64,000 nucleotides of DNA from the NCBI GenBank assembly GCA_022572185.1, contig JACZWL010000008.1:16674-80673 (forward strand), written 5' to 3'. Source of the stretch: Pseudomonadota bacterium (GTDB taxonomy: Bacteria; Pseudomonadota; Gammaproteobacteria; Steroidobacterales; Woeseiaceae). Below are positions 1 through 9,117 of this stretch, one piece after another (within the stretch, counting starts at the first letter, position 1; each line of letters begins with the position of its first letter). The notes below the pieces were generated by a model. The model saw only the letters and a program-made list of their open reading frames with translations. It ran no database searches and was not told the DNA's origin. The position numbers and the translations under genes were made by a program.

Positions 1-2509
1 CGATCTGTCGCTGGCGATGGAGGTCATTCGATCGTTCTCGACCTATTTTCAGGTGGTCAACATCGCCGAGAAAGTACACCGGATCAGGAGGCGCCGGCAG
101 TACCTCCAGAAACCAGGCCAATTCCAGCCGGGCGGTCTCGAAGAGACCCTCGTAAAATTGAAGGCCGCCGGTTTCGGCCTGGATGCGCTTCAGGAGCTGC
201 TAAACCGAATGCGCATAGAGCCCGTATTCACGGCACATCCTACGGAACCGACGCGACGCACGATTCTAAGAAAGGAACAGAACATCGTACGGCGCCTGAT
301 CGACATGTTGAACCCGACAATGACGGCGCAGGAGATGCATGTTTCCCTGGAGAACATCAAACTCGAAGTAACGACGGGATGGCAAACGGACGAACACCCA
401 TCTGAGCAGATGAGCGTCTCGGACGAGCTCGAGCACGTGCTGTTTTTTGTAACGGACGTTCTTTATCCTGCGATGCCCCCGTTTTATGAAGACATCGAGA
501 ACGCTGCCATACGCATTTATGGCGAGGAGGGGCGGCGTCTAAAGGTGCCCAACCTCCTCAGCTTCGCATCGTGGGTCGGTGGCGACATGGACGGTAATCC
601 GAACGTTAACGCGAAAACCATCCGCGCGACGATGGCGAGACAAAGGTCGCTGATTCTCAACCTCTATTACGATGAATGCGCGAGACTTTCAGGCAAATTG
701 AGTCAGTCGAGCCAGCGAGTAAACATAGACAAGGCTATTCAGGAAAAATTGGCTGAGTACAGCCACATTTTTCCGAATGCGTATCACGCTGTACCGTCAA
801 GGCACAGGGACATGCCCTACAGGGTCCTCCTCAGGCTGATTGAGCAACGCTTGCAGGCAACCTACGACGATGACGTCTATCCCTACGAGAAGGCGAATCA
901 GTTCGAGGCTGATATTTGCCTGATCGAGAGCAGCCTTATAGCAAACAAAGGCGAACATGCCGGCCTTTTTGCCGTTCGCCGCCTGCTCAGGCGAATCAGG
1001 ACATTCGGCTTCCATCTGGTCACGCTGGATGTGAGACAGGACGCGCTCGTTCACCGTCAGGTGGTCGGTGAGTGTCTGGGCGAAGCCGACTGGCTCGACT
1101 GGAGCCCACAAGAACGCCTCAGCCGCATTGAGACAGCATTGAACAGCAAAGAATCTCCTGTCAACGCCCAGGGAGTACAGGCGCGCAAAACCCTCGCGGT
1201 TTTCCAGGCTATTGCTTCTTGCCGCCGCAAGTACGGCAAACACGCGATCGGCCCGTTCATCATCAGCATGACGCAGGGCGCGGATGACATTCTGTCAGTG
1301 CTGTTGCTGGCTTATTGGGGACAACTACACAACCGCCGCGAGGAAATACCGCTCGATATAACGCCGTTGCTGGAAACCGTCGAGGACCTGGAAAAAGGCC
1401 CGCAGATACTGGACAGCCTGCTTGCAAATGACATCTACCGTGAACACCTCAGGTTTCGCAATGACCGGCAGATGGTGATGATCGGCTACTCCGACAGCAA
1501 CAAGGACAGTGGCCTGGCGTCGGCGCGCTGGGCCCTGCAAAACGCTCAGGTGGCACTGGCGGCGTCCGTATCAGAAAAGGGCATCGAACTTACCCTGTTC
1601 CACGGACGTGGCGGCTCTATCAGCCGCGGCGGCAGCAAGACGCACGCGGCCGTTCTCGGCGCCCCGCCCGGCACGGTCAACGGCCGCCTCAGGGTCACCG
1701 AGCAGGGCGAGATCATCAACGAAAAGTACGGCCTGCGGGGCATCGCCCTGCGCACCCTCGAGCAGGTCGCCGGCTCGGTGGCGCTGGCCACAGCCATGCC
1801 GCAACACCGCGGCAACGACATGCCCGAGTGGCACGCGATGATGGATGTTATCGCGCGCGAAAGCCGTCGCGCCTATCGCGACCTGATTTACAGGAACCCG
1901 AGGTTCTATGAGTACTTCAGGCAAGCGACGCCGATCGATCTGATCGAGCGAATGAGAATCGGCTCACGGCCATCGGCCAGGCGCACAGGCACAGGCGTCG
2001 AAGACCTGAGAGCGATTCCATGGGTGTTCGCCTGGACTCAAAGCCGGTATGTATTACCTGGATGGTACGGTTTCGGTACAGGATTGAAAGCCGCTTCCAA
2101 AGAATTCGATGCCGCAGCTTTCACGGACATGTTCCGCGAATGGTATTTCATGCGCGCCCTCACAGCGGACGCCGAAATGGTGCTTGCAAAAGCGGACTTG
2201 ACTATAGCAAGACTTTATTCCGAGCTTGCTGGTGACCTGCATGACGAGTTTTTCCCGATAATCGAAAAGGAATACGAACTGACTCGCGATCTCATACTCG
2301 AGTTCTCGGGGCACGAAGCATTGCTCGACGGCGACACCACATTGCAGCGTGCCATCATGCTCAGGAACCCTTACATCGATCCAATGAGCTTCATGCAGGT
2401 TGACTTGCTCGAACGATGGCGCGCATCGAATTACGAGGATGAACAATTATTTTCGGTGTTGCTCGCCAGCGTAAACGGGATCGCACAGGGTCTGCAAAAC
2501 ACCGGTTAA
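1..2509 (+). CDS. ppc: Phosphoenolpyruvate carboxylase, 5'-truncated by the window edge
   Basis: Makes oxaloacetate from PEP and bicarbonate, the anaplerotic feed of the TCA cycle, in the cytosol. The frame is open from the first base (it reads DLSLA before the first in-frame ATG at 17), so the true start lies upstream. About 835 residues are present against a usual 870-930. Family signatures are intact: the catalytic-His motif TAHPTEPTRR (codons near 230), SDSNKDSG (near 1490) and the arginine-rich loop GRGGSISRGG (near 1605). The C-terminus ends in QNTG, as expected for PEPC. The next gene is convergent and its stop lies 3 nt away. Identity is secure; only the N-terminus is missing. Confidence 0.97.
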   Translation, partial: DLSLAMEVIRSFSTYFQVVNIAEKVHRIRRRRQYLQKPGQFQPGGLEETLVKLKAAGFGLDALQELLNRMRIEPVFTAHPTEPTRRTILRKEQNIVRRLIDMLNPTMTAQEMHVSLENIKLEVTTGWQTDEHPSEQMSVSDELEHVLFFVTDVLYPAMPPFYEDIENAAIRIYGEEGRRLKVPNLLSFASWVGGDMDGNPNVNAKTIRATMARQRSLILNLYYDECARLSGKLSQSSQRVNIDKAIQEKLAEYSHIFPNAYHAVPSRHRDMPYRVLLRLIEQRLQATYDDDVYPYEKANQFEADICLIESSLIANKGEHAGLFAVRRLLRRIRTFGFHLVTLDVRQDALVHRQVVGECLGEADWLDWSPQERLSRIETALNSKESPVNAQGVQARKTLAVFQAIASCRRKYGKHAIGPFIISMTQGADDILSVLLLAYWGQLHNRREEIPLDITPLLETVEDLEKGPQILDSLLANDIYREHLRFRNDRQMVMIGYSDSNKDSGLASARWALQNAQVALAASVSEKGIELTLFHGRGGSISRGGSKTHAAVLGAPPGTVNGRLRVTEQGEIINEKYGLRGIALRTLEQVAGSVALATAMPQHRGNDMPEWHAMMDVIARESRRAYRDLIYRNPRFYEYFRQATPIDLIERMRIGSRPSARRTGTGVEDLRAIPWVFAWTQSRYVLPGWYGFGTGLKAASKEFDAAAFTDMFREWYFMRALTADAEMVLAKADLTIARLYSELAGDLHDEFFPIIEKEYELTRDLILEFSGHEALLDGDTTLQRAIMLRNPYIDPMSFMQVDLLERWRASNYEDEQLFSVLLASVNGIAQGLQNTG

Positions 2510-2512
2510 GGA

Positions 2513-2944
2513 TTAGCCGCTGAGACGCCAGAGGATTGACCACTCTTCGGTCTCGGTCTCCGAAACGACCCTGCCCCTGACCGATATCCCGGCCTGGTGC
2601 ACCGAATCCGGATCGCCGGTTTTCAGGGGATGCCATTCCGGCAGGTCCTGGCCTTCGGCAAGCAGGCGATACGCACAGCTTGCCGGCAGCCAGCGATAGA
2701 GCTCCGGCTTATCGGCCGCGAGCTCGAGACAGTCAGCGACCCTTTTTGCCCGGGCCTGGTAGTCGGTGCACCGGCATGTACTGGTGTCCAGCAGCCGGCA
2801 TGCAATATCCGTAAAATGCACCTCGCCCGTGTCCTCGTCTTCGATTTTCTGCAGACAGCAAAGTGCGCAACCATCACAAAGAGACTCCCACTCTTCAGGC
2901 GTCATCTCTGTGAGCGATTTGCGTTTCCAGAATTCATCGTTCAT
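2513..2944 (-). CDS. YcgN-type cysteine-cluster protein (UPF0260)
   Basis: A 143-residue cytosolic protein of the YcgN/UPF0260 family, whose members carry conserved cysteines thought to bind a metal or Fe-S centre; function is not established. Visible cysteines are CDGCALCC (residues about 23-30), then CRLLDTSTCRC and CLELAADK, followed by YRWLPASCAYR and a Gly/Pro-rich tail ending in WSILWRLSG, all typical of the family. The ATG start is divergent from the dehydrogenase gene, with 38 nt between the two start codons, so both promoters must lie in or next to that gap. Length is normal for the family. Confidence 0.85.
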   Translation of the reverse strand: MNDEFWKRKSLTEMTPEEWESLCDGCALCCLQKIEDEDTGEVHFTDIACRLLDTSTCRCTDYQARAKRVADCLELAADKPELYRWLPASCAYRLLAEGQDLPEWHPLKTGDPDSVHQAGISVRGRVVSETETEEWSILWRLSG

Positions 2945-2982
2945 CGTCGGTGTTTCCGCAAGGAAGAATAACTGAAAACGCC

Positions 2983-3942
2983 ATGAAAGCCGTGTTTCTT
3001 GATTTCGCGACGATGGGTGCCGACGATCTCGATGCGTCGCCCCTCACCGATCTGCTGCCGGACCTGAAGTTCTTCGATGTCACACCGGAAGAGCTGACCG
3101 CGGAGCGCATCAAGGACGCAGAATTCGTCTTCACAAACAAAATCAGGTTCAACGAAGAAACGCTGGGCGGCGCAAAGTCACTTCGCTTCATCGGTCTCAC
3201 TGCAACAGGCACAGACAATGTCGATCTGTCCGGTGCAGACAAGTACGGCATAGCCGTTTGCAACATTCGCGCGTATTGCACCCAGTCAGTAGTTGAGCAC
3301 GTCTTTGGCGTACTTCTGAATTTTTCACACAATATCAGCCGGTTCGCGGAACTTGTACGGAAAGGTAAATGGCAGGAGTCAGATGAATTTTGCATGCTCA
3401 AATATCCAATCAGAGAGCTGTCCGGCATGACCCTCGGCATCGTTGGTCACGGTGTGCTTGGCCGCAGTGTTGAAAAGACTGCCCGAGAGTTTGGAATGAC
3501 CGTTCTCATCGCGAGGCGACCGGGAATATCCGCGAAGCATGATGACGGCAGGACTGACTTTCACGAGATGCTCGGTTGTGCCGATGTAATCACTCTGCAT
3601 TGTCCGTTGAGTGATGACACGAAAAACCTGTTCAGCGAAGAAGAGTTTCGATTGATGAAGCCGGATGCCATTCTAATTAATACGGCGCGTGGCGGGCTGA
3701 TCGACTCTGCTGCGCTGGCGGCCGCGCTTGGCAGCGGGGAAATCGGCGCGGCCGCCGTCGATGTATTACCGAATGAACCGCCTGTGGATGGCGATCCGCT
3801 TCTCGACTACGATGGGCCGAACCTGATAGTCACGCCGCATGTTGCCTGGGCAACAAAGGAAGCCAGGCAGAATGCAATCGACGAGCTTGCGGCAAACGTT
3901 GAAGCGTTTCTTAAGGGCGAAAAAAGAAACCGCGTCGTCTAA
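2983..3942 (+). CDS. D-2-hydroxyacid dehydrogenase (glycerate/hydroxypyruvate type)
   Basis: NAD(P)-dependent oxidoreductase acting on a small 2-hydroxy or 2-keto acid; a glycerate dehydrogenase/hydroxypyruvate reductase is most likely but the substrate cannot be fixed from sequence. 319 residues from the ATG at 2983; the frame is open upstream to a GTG at 2950, but that would overlap the divergent gene's promoter. The Rossmann motif is GIVGHGVLGRSV; the catalytic Arg lies in NTARGGLID, the Glu in LPNEPP and the His in TPHVAW, all in the expected order. It is followed directly by a GGGGACAGAC palindrome and the RAYT gene. Confidence 0.88.
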   Translation: MKAVFLDFATMGADDLDASPLTDLLPDLKFFDVTPEELTAERIKDAEFVFTNKIRFNEETLGGAKSLRFIGLTATGTDNVDLSGADKYGIAVCNIRAYCTQSVVEHVFGVLLNFSHNISRFAELVRKGKWQESDEFCMLKYPIRELSGMTLGIVGHGVLGRSVEKTAREFGMTVLIARRPGISAKHDDGRTDFHEMLGCADVITLHCPLSDDTKNLFSEEEFRLMKPDAILINTARGGLIDSAALAAALGSGEIGAAAVDVLPNEPPVDGDPLLDYDGPNLIVTPHVAWATKEARQNAIDELAANVEAFLKGEKRNRVV

Positions 3943-3943
3943 C

Positions 3944-3970
3944 TGGGGACAGACCCCGGGTCCGTCCCCA
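3944..3970. repeat. REP-like palindrome upstream of RAYT
   Basis: A 27-bp palindrome with 13-bp arms (TGGGGACAGACCC and GGGTCCGTCCCCA) and one mismatch, starting 2 nt after the dehydrogenase stop. The same GGGGACAGAC / GTCTGTCCCC sequence recurs downstream of the transposase (4696-4732) and around the repeat at 60711-61025. This fits a REP-type palindrome mobilised by the neighbouring RAYT; it could also end the upstream transcript. Confidence 0.75.
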
Positions 3971-4059
3971 AAACCGTAAAGTTCGCTAAGAAATACGAAA
4001 AGAGTAACCCACAGCTGCCGATTATGGTGTCTGCCTGATATGTAATTGGGAGAAGGAAA

Positions 4060-4671
4060 TTGCCACGCCAGGCCCGCCAAGCTGTTGCTGACATACCGTG
4101 GCACGTTATTCAGCGAGGGCATGATCGTCATGCTTGTTTTTTCACTGACGAAGATTATCAGTTCTATCTACGCCATTTGAAAGAACAGGCAAGCCAGCAC
4201 GGATGTTCAATACACGCCTATGTCCTGATGACCAATCACGTGCATATGTTGGTAACGCCAGATACTAGAGAAGGTGTATCTTTGATGATGAAGAATTTAA
4301 GTCAGCGCTACGTTCAGTACATAAATAGGGTATATGAACGAAGCGGCACGCTTTGGGAAGGTCGATTTAGATCTTGTTTGACTCTTTCTGATAGCTACGC
4401 GCTGGCTTGCTATCGATATATCGAATTGAATCCTGTTAGAGCAAACATGGTCCAACATCCCATTGAATATCAATGGTCTAGCTATTCAGCAAACGCAGAA
4501 GGTCGGACAAATTCTCTGGTGCGCCCACATTCTGTCTATTTGGCATTGGGAACAGACGACTTGGCACGACGGCGACGTTATCGTGCGTTAGTCCAATCAG
4601 GGCTGAACGAGGACACTTTGAATAGAATTCGATACGCGATAAACAGCAGTACAGTCTTGGGGGATTCGTGA
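4060..4671 (+). CDS. REP-associated tyrosine transposase (RAYT, Y1/IS200-like)
   Basis: Single-strand DNA transposase-like protein of the Y1/HUH superfamily, 203 residues. The HUH motif is NHVHMLV (residues 59-65) and the likely nucleophilic tyrosine is in RYVQYIN (about 84-90). WEGRFR and YIELNPVRA are typical RAYT blocks. It starts at TTG 4060 behind GGGAGAAGG, a strong ribosome-binding site 3-11 nt upstream. The coding sequence is visibly more AT-rich than its neighbours, which suggests horizontal arrival. It sits between GGGGACAGAC palindromes (3944-3970 and 4696-4732), the usual arrangement for a RAYT and the REP elements it is thought to process. No accessory genes or transposon ends are present. 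Confidence 0.93.
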   Translation: MPRQARQAVADIPWHVIQRGHDRHACFFTDEDYQFYLRHLKEQASQHGCSIHAYVLMTNHVHMLVTPDTREGVSLMMKNLSQRYVQYINRVYERSGTLWEGRFRSCLTLSDSYALACYRYIELNPVRANMVQHPIEYQWSSYSANAEGRTNSLVRPHSVYLALGTDDLARRRRYRALVQSGLNEDTLNRIRYAINSSTVLGDS

Positions 4672-4695
4672 ATCGCGGAGGATAGGGGTGGGCCG

Positions 4696-4732
4696 GGGGT
4701 CTGTCCCGGGGTCTGTCCCGGGGTCTGTCCCC
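4696..4732. repeat. Triple GGGGTCTGTCCC repeat downstream of RAYT
   Basis: Three head-to-tail copies of the 12-mer GGGGTCTGTCCC (4696-4707, 4708-4719, 4720-4732). Each matches one arm of the palindrome upstream of the RAYT gene. The tandem growth of one arm suggests slippage or repeated REP processing. It lies between the RAYT stop and the convergent Nudix stop. Confidence 0.8.
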
Positions 4733-4734
4733 AA

Positions 4735-5157
4735 TTACGTACCGATGATTTGACGGGCCCATTGCACGACCAGGCGCACACGAGGCGCCGATAAATCGAA
4801 AGCCTCGTCAAAACTGATCCAGCGATATTCGTGGTGTTCCGGGCGGCCCAGTTCGGGCGCAATGCCCATTTCGACCGACTCCTGATTCGTCCTGGCCAGA
4901 TAGTAGCGTGCAATCTTGCCGCGATTGTAAGGACCAGTGTCCATGAAGCGTTCGCCCCACTCGAATTCGAGATCGGTAATACTGGTTTCTTCGCCGACTT
5001 CCCGAACGGCCGCATCGATCGGCGATTCTCCTGCCTCACAAAATCCTTTAGGGAAGTCCCAGTTGTGATAGGCCCTTAACATCAGGGTCAACCATCCCGC
5101 ATCTGTTTTGCGAGCGAGTACCGCCCCGCACGACAGCCTGTTGGATGCCTCATTCAC
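4735..5157 (-). CDS. Nudix hydrolase (diadenosine-tetraphosphatase-like)
   Basis: Cytosolic Nudix pyrophosphatase, 140 residues from a GTG at 5157. The Nudix box lies at residues about 38-60 (GFCEAGESPIDAAVREVGEE), with GX5EX7REUXEE intact but Ser in place of the usual Gly after EEX. WDFPKG just before it and the HEYRW / FDEAF tail resemble Ap4A hydrolases, so a dinucleoside tetraphosphatase is the best guess. The start is chosen because AAGGA lies 8 nt upstream and the codon falls 11 nt after the ybbP stop; a longer frame to 5277 would overlap ybbP by 109 nt. Probably the last gene of the ybbA-ybbP operon. Confidence 0.85.
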   Translation of the reverse strand: MNEASNRLSCGAVLARKTDAGWLTLMLRAYHNWDFPKGFCEAGESPIDAAVREVGEETSITDLEFEWGERFMDTGPYNRGKIARYYLARTNQESVEMGIAPELGRPEHHEYRWISFDEAFDLSAPRVRLVVQWARQIIGT

Positions 5158-5168
5158 TACCGGAGTCC

Positions 5169-7658
5169 TTATGCTGCCCGCAACACATCGATCGGCGGCA
5201 CATTGATTGCGCCGCGCACCGCAACAAAGCCGCTCACGCAGACAAGAACAACCCCACCTGCGAGACCACCTACCCACAACATGGGATTAAAGCTGTAGTC
5301 GAGATCGAATAGCTGTACGGCGATGACGGCGGCCAGTATGGAGGCGCCTGCCGACGCAAGAAGCCCTGCTGCGAATCCCAGCGCGGCAAACTCCGTCAAT
5401 ACACCGGCTAAAACAGTCCGGCGCCTGACACCGAGCGCTCGTAGCAGTGCGCTCTCGAACCGCCGCTCATCGATCGTCGATTGAACTGCCGCGAACAGCA
5501 CTGCAACACCGGCCGCGATCGTGAAAGCAAACACCACCTGTACAGCAAGACTCGCCTTGTCGATAATTCCCTTGACCTGCTCGAGAATTACTTCCAGGTC
5601 GATGACCGAGACACTGGGGTGCGCCCTCACAAGTCGCAGCAAAACATTATTTTGTTGTTCCTCGATTTTCAGGCTGGCAACAAATGTCGTCGGAAAACCA
5701 TCCAGCGCGCCGGGTGAAAGAACCATGAAGAAATTTGGCTGAAATGAATCCCAGTTGACATGTCGAATACTCGATACTATCAGTGAAATTTCCTGGCCGG
5801 CGGCCAGAAAGTTCAGCTTGTCGCCCAATCCCACGCCAAGCTCCATGGCCGCCTCTTCTTCCAGGGAAACGAGTGGCTCGCCGTCATAGTCCGGTGGCCA
5901 CCAGGTGCCCTCAATGATTTCATTGCTCGAACTCAAGGATTCGGCCCAGCTCAAATTTTGCTCGCGGTTTGCCATCCAGCGGCCATTCTCCTCCGGATAC
6001 TCGCGCGTCTTGATTGACTCGCCGTTTATCTCTGTCATGCGCGCCCTGACGAGCGGTACGAATCGCGGCGCGGCAATGCCGCCGCTCTGGAAAATTTCTG
6101 CTATCGAGCCCCGTTCATGCGATTGAATGTTGATCACGAAGTGATTAGGCGCGTCTTCATCGAGCGTGCGTTGCCACCCTTCAAGTAAATCTGTCCTCAC
6201 AAATGTAAGCAGCAACAAGACCGTGAGACCGAGACCAAAAGCAACAACCTGTACCGCGCTGTCGCGCCCTCGTCGCGAGATGTTTGCAAGGCCGTATCGC
6301 CACGCAATGCCAACGCCGCCGCGCGAACGGCCCATGGCCGAAACCAGGAGACGCCCGACACCATATAGCGCTGCAGAAATGACAAGCATGCCACCGAGCA
6401 CAATAACCAGCATCAACGCATCACCGATTGTCAGGTAAAGAAGCAGGGCCACAGCGACCAGTGAGGTGCCGGCGACGAACATCCGTGATGGCGGCGGCGG
6501 CATTTCATCGTGGCGCAAAACGCGCAATGATGGGGTGTTACGCAGCTGAATAAGTGATGGTAGTGCGAAACCAACGAGCAGTATCAGCGCACTGCCACTT
6601 GCCAGGCCTACTGGCCTGAGACTGGCACCGGGCAGCTCGCTTGCAAACAGGTCAGCAAGTATTACCGTCAAACCGTTTTCGACCGCATACCCGACGGCGC
6701 TGCCAATCAGGATCCCGAGAACGCCGAGCATCACGATCTGCACACAGCTTACAGAAATAACGAAGCGCTGCCTTGCGCCCAGGCTTTTCATTAATGCGAC
6801 AGTATCCATTCGGCGATGTGCAAATCTTCTCGCCGACATGGCGATCGCGACCGCGCTCAGTAACAGGCTGATTACTGCTGTCAGGGACAAAAACCTCTGC
6901 GCTCGGTCAGCTGCATTCGTCGCTCGCTGACTGCTGTCCTCCTGGTTGCGTACGCGAACCGACTGCGGCAACTCGTCTTCGACCGCCGCATAAAACTCGT
7001 CGATGGCGGACTCATCCCCGGCAACGAGAAGGGCATAGCCAACTCGACTGCCTTCGTTAATCAGTGCGGTCCCCGGCAGGTCGAGTAAATTAACAAGCAA
7101 AGACGGCGCCAGCGACGCAAAACCGATTGACTGGTCCGGACGATACGTCAGGACTGCATCGACCCTGAGATCCGACTCACCCACCGTTACGTAGTCACCG
7201 ACGCGGAGTCCGAGACGCGCCATCAGTGCACCATCTGCCCAGACTTCGCCCCGCGACGGGATGCCGTCGGCGACGTGTTGTTCTCCGAACAGCCGGTCCG
7301 AAACACGAACGCTGCCGCGGAGTGGGTAGTTATCGCTAACACCTTTTATGGTGGCAAGCGCGCTCAAATCACCGGCAAAAACAACACTGGGAAATGTCTG
7401 CGTTTCGGCAGTCTGCAGCGCGTACTCCAGGGCGGCGTCACGCCATTCCCCGGGCACGGGGTCCGGCGAGCGTAAGCGAAGATCGGCAGCAAGTACTTCG
7501 TTGGCCTGTCTCGCGACGCCCCGCCCGATCCGGTCCGTCAGAAATCCGACGGCCGTGAGTGCGGCCACGGCAAGCGCAACCGCCGCGAGCAGCACCAGGA
7601 CTTCTCCAGTACGCAGTTCACGCCCGAAGCCTCGTATCGCATAGGTCAAAGCCTTCAT
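5169..7658 (-). CDS. ybbP: ABC transporter permease, FtsX/YbbP family
   Basis: Inner-membrane FtsX-family permease of 829 residues, in the normal range for YbbP. It has an N-terminal membrane segment (after [11 protein letters not shown]), a large periplasmic region, two FtsX-type membrane cores around residues 250-480 and a third set of helices at the C-terminus (from about 700). This is the YbbP layout of two fused MacB-like units. Members work with a LolD-type ATPase, and its gene is next door with a 4-nt overlap. The role of YbbAP is not firmly settled: export of, or mechanical work on, an envelope substrate is plausible. The Nudix gene follows after 11 nt. Confidence 0.9.
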   Translation of the reverse strand: MKALTYAIRGFGRELRTGEVLVLLAAVALAVAALTAVGFLTDRIGRGVARQANEVLAADLRLRSPDPVPGEWRDAALEYALQTAETQTFPSVVFAGDLSALATIKGVSDNYPLRGSVRVSDRLFGEQHVADGIPSRGEVWADGALMARLGLRVGDYVTVGESDLRVDAVLTYRPDQSIGFASLAPSLLVNLLDLPGTALINEGSRVGYALLVAGDESAIDEFYAAVEDELPQSVRVRNQEDSSQRATNAADRAQRFLSLTAVISLLLSAVAIAMSARRFAHRRMDTVALMKSLGARQRFVISVSCVQIVMLGVLGILIGSAVGYAVENGLTVILADLFASELPGASLRPVGLASGSALILLVGFALPSLIQLRNTPSLRVLRHDEMPPPPSRMFVAGTSLVAVALLLYLTIGDALMLVIVLGGMLVISAALYGVGRLLVSAMGRSRGGVGIAWRYGLANISRRGRDSAVQVVAFGLGLTVLLLLTFVRTDLLEGWQRTLDEDAPNHFVINIQSHERGSIAEIFQSGGIAAPRFVPLVRARMTEINGESIKTREYPEENGRWMANREQNLSWAESLSSSNEIIEGTWWPPDYDGEPLVSLEEEAAMELGVGLGDKLNFLAAGQEISLIVSSIRHVNWDSFQPNFFMVLSPGALDGFPTTFVASLKIEEQQNNVLLRLVRAHPSVSVIDLEVILEQVKGIIDKASLAVQVVFAFTIAAGVAVLFAAVQSTIDERRFESALLRALGVRRRTVLAGVLTEFAALGFAAGLLASAGASILAAVIAVQLFDLDYSFNPMLWVGGLAGGVVLVCVSGFVAVRGAINVPPIDVLRAA

Positions 7659-8362
7659 GCGATCAGCTTGTTGTCAGAGACGAGGCGGCCCGCATCGAGG
7701 CCGATTTCACGCTCGCAGCGCGCTGCGAGCGCCTGATCGTGCGTGACGAGAACCAGCGTTGTCGATGAGGTCTTGTTCAGCTCGAACATCAGATCCATTA
7801 CACGATCGCCGGTACGACTATCGAGGTTGCCCGTCGGCTCATCGGCAAATAGAACTGCCGGCTCGGTTGCGAAGGCCCTGGCAATTGCCACGCGCTGCTT
7901 CTCCCCACCGGAGAGCTGGGCCGGATAATGGCTCCAGCGATCGGCCAGACCGACTTGTTTGAGTATTTCCGAGGCAGCTTGTCGGGGCCTCTCCCTGCCG
8001 GACAGCTCGAGCGGCAACATGACATTCTCAAGGGCGTTTAAGGATGGCACGAGGTGAAACGACTGAAACACGAAGCCGACACTTGTCGCCCTGACGTCCG
8101 CCCGGCCATCCTCGTCCAGATCATTGAGATTGACGCCGTTCAGCCAGATCCGGCCCTCCGTGGGCAGATCAAGCCCGGCCAGCAAGGCCAGCAGTGTGGA
8201 TTTCCCTGCCCCTGAAGCACCGACAATTGCGACCGATTCTCCTTTATTCACACTGAAACTGACATCGGAAAGAATGGTCAGACTGCCTTCCGGGCTGATA
8301 ACCTGCTTGGTGACGTTTTCCGCGGCCAGCACCGTGTTGTCATTTGCTGAATGGTTCGACAT
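7655..8362 (-). CDS. ybbA: ABC transporter ATP-binding protein, LolD/YbbA family
   Basis: ATPase partner of the YbbP permease, 235 residues from the ATG at 8362. Walker A is GASGAGKST, the signature [14 protein letters not shown] and Walker [14 protein letters not shown]; the H-loop is in LVTHD. The frame is open further upstream to 8470, but that part overlaps tesA antisense and has no family similarity. The start codon lies inside the same CATG tetranucleotide as the tesA start on the other strand. The 3' end overlaps ybbP by 4 nt, so translation is probably coupled. The ybbP-ybbA / tesA divergent order is also seen in Escherichia coli. Confidence 0.93.
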   Translation of the reverse strand: MSNHSANDNTVLAAENVTKQVISPEGSLTILSDVSFSVNKGESVAIVGASGAGKSTLLALLAGLDLPTEGRIWLNGVNLNDLDEDGRADVRATSVGFVFQSFHLVPSLNALENVMLPLELSGRERPRQAASEILKQVGLADRWSHYPAQLSGGEKQRVAIARAFATEPAVLFADEPTGNLDSRTGDRVMDLMFELNKTSSTTLVLVTHDQALAARCEREIGLDAGRLVSDNKLIA

Positions 8363-8987
8363 GCGAAAATTGGTAACCCTTTTCTTGTTTCTGCTTGCCA
8401 TGCCCGCGCGGGGCACGGAAGCGCCAACCATTCTGGTGTTCGGCGACAGCCTGAGCGCGGGCTTCGGCATTGACGTTGACCAATCGTGGACCGCTTTGTT
8501 GCAATCCCGACTGCAGAGACAAGGGTACGAACATCAGGTGGTAAACGCCAGTATTAGCGGGGACACGACTGAGGGCGGCGCCAGCCGCATTCACAGCGCC
8601 CTCGAGCGCTTCAGGCCATCAGTCGTCATTCTCGAACTGGGCGGCAACGACGGCCTGCGCGGGATTCCCACGGAGCGCATGAGACGCAATCTCAAGCTGA
8701 TCATCGAAAGCAGCAAATCCAGCGGCGCCGCGGTTGTCCTTCTCGGCATCCGCATACCGACTAACTATGGTGCCCGCTATACACAGGCGTTCGAGAATGT
8801 CTTTCGCGAACTCGCGAGTGAACTCGATGTTCCGTGGATAGAGTTTTTCATGGACGGCATCGCAACAGACGAGGAGCTGATGCAGGACGACGGTATTCAT
8901 CCCAACGCCAACGCACAACCGATACTTCTCGACAACGCCTGGCCTATAATTCAGCAAGCACTTGAACAGGCAAATGCGACAAGCTAA
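8361..8987 (+). CDS. tesA: SGNH-family lipase/thioesterase (TesA, acyl-CoA thioesterase I / lysophospholipase L1)
   Basis: Periplasmic GDSL/SGNH esterase, 208 residues, close to the family's length. An N-terminal signal peptide ([18 protein letters not shown], cleaved near residue 19) precedes block I GDSLSAG (nucleophile Ser30), block II Gly in ISGDTTEGG, block III GGNDGLRG (Asn about 96) and block V DGIHPN (Asp about 177, His about 180). Such enzymes hydrolyse acyl thioesters and lysophospholipids. The start shares CATG with the divergent ybbA, so its leader lies within ybbA and no clear ribosome-binding site is visible. Four hairpins follow the stop. Confidence 0.93.
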   Translation: MRKLVTLFLFLLAMPARGTEAPTILVFGDSLSAGFGIDVDQSWTALLQSRLQRQGYEHQVVNASISGDTTEGGASRIHSALERFRPSVVILELGGNDGLRGIPTERMRRNLKLIIESSKSSGAAVVLLGIRIPTNYGARYTQAFENVFRELASELDVPWIEFFMDGIATDEELMQDDGIHPNANAQPILLDNAWPIIQQALEQANATS

Positions 8988-9010
8988 CAGGCTGTACAGG
9001 GATGTACCGT

Positions 9011-9107
9011 CATTTTCGATGGCTATAAGCCATTGAAAATGTGAGGGATCCGAAAATCGCACTTTTCGGATCACGTCGTTGAAAAAGTCATGGAAGACTT
9101 TTTCAAC
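9011..9107. repeat. Three consecutive stem-loops downstream of tesA
   Basis: Three near-perfect hairpins stand in a row: 9011-9041 (CATTTTC-G-ATGGCT, loop ATA, returning with one mismatch), 9047-9072 (GATCCGAAAA, loop TCGCAC, perfect 10-bp stem) and 9078-9107 (GTTGAAAAAGTC, loop ATGGAA, perfect 12-bp stem). The third could act as a terminator because of its T-run. Its GTTGAAAAA arm recurs right after cyoE (about 46805). Part of a longer structured spacer that also holds the repeat at 9118. Confidence 0.8.
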
Positions 9108-9117
9108 ATCCTGCTAA

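Noticed and set aside
1546..1924. Long antisense ORFs inside ppc
   Set aside because: High GC and codon bias keep the opposite frames open; they are shadows of a conserved enzyme gene.
8124..8360. N-terminal extension of tesA reading back through ybbA
   Set aside because: The extra residues precede a proper signal peptide and are antisense to the ybbA ATPase; the internal ATG at 8361 fits.
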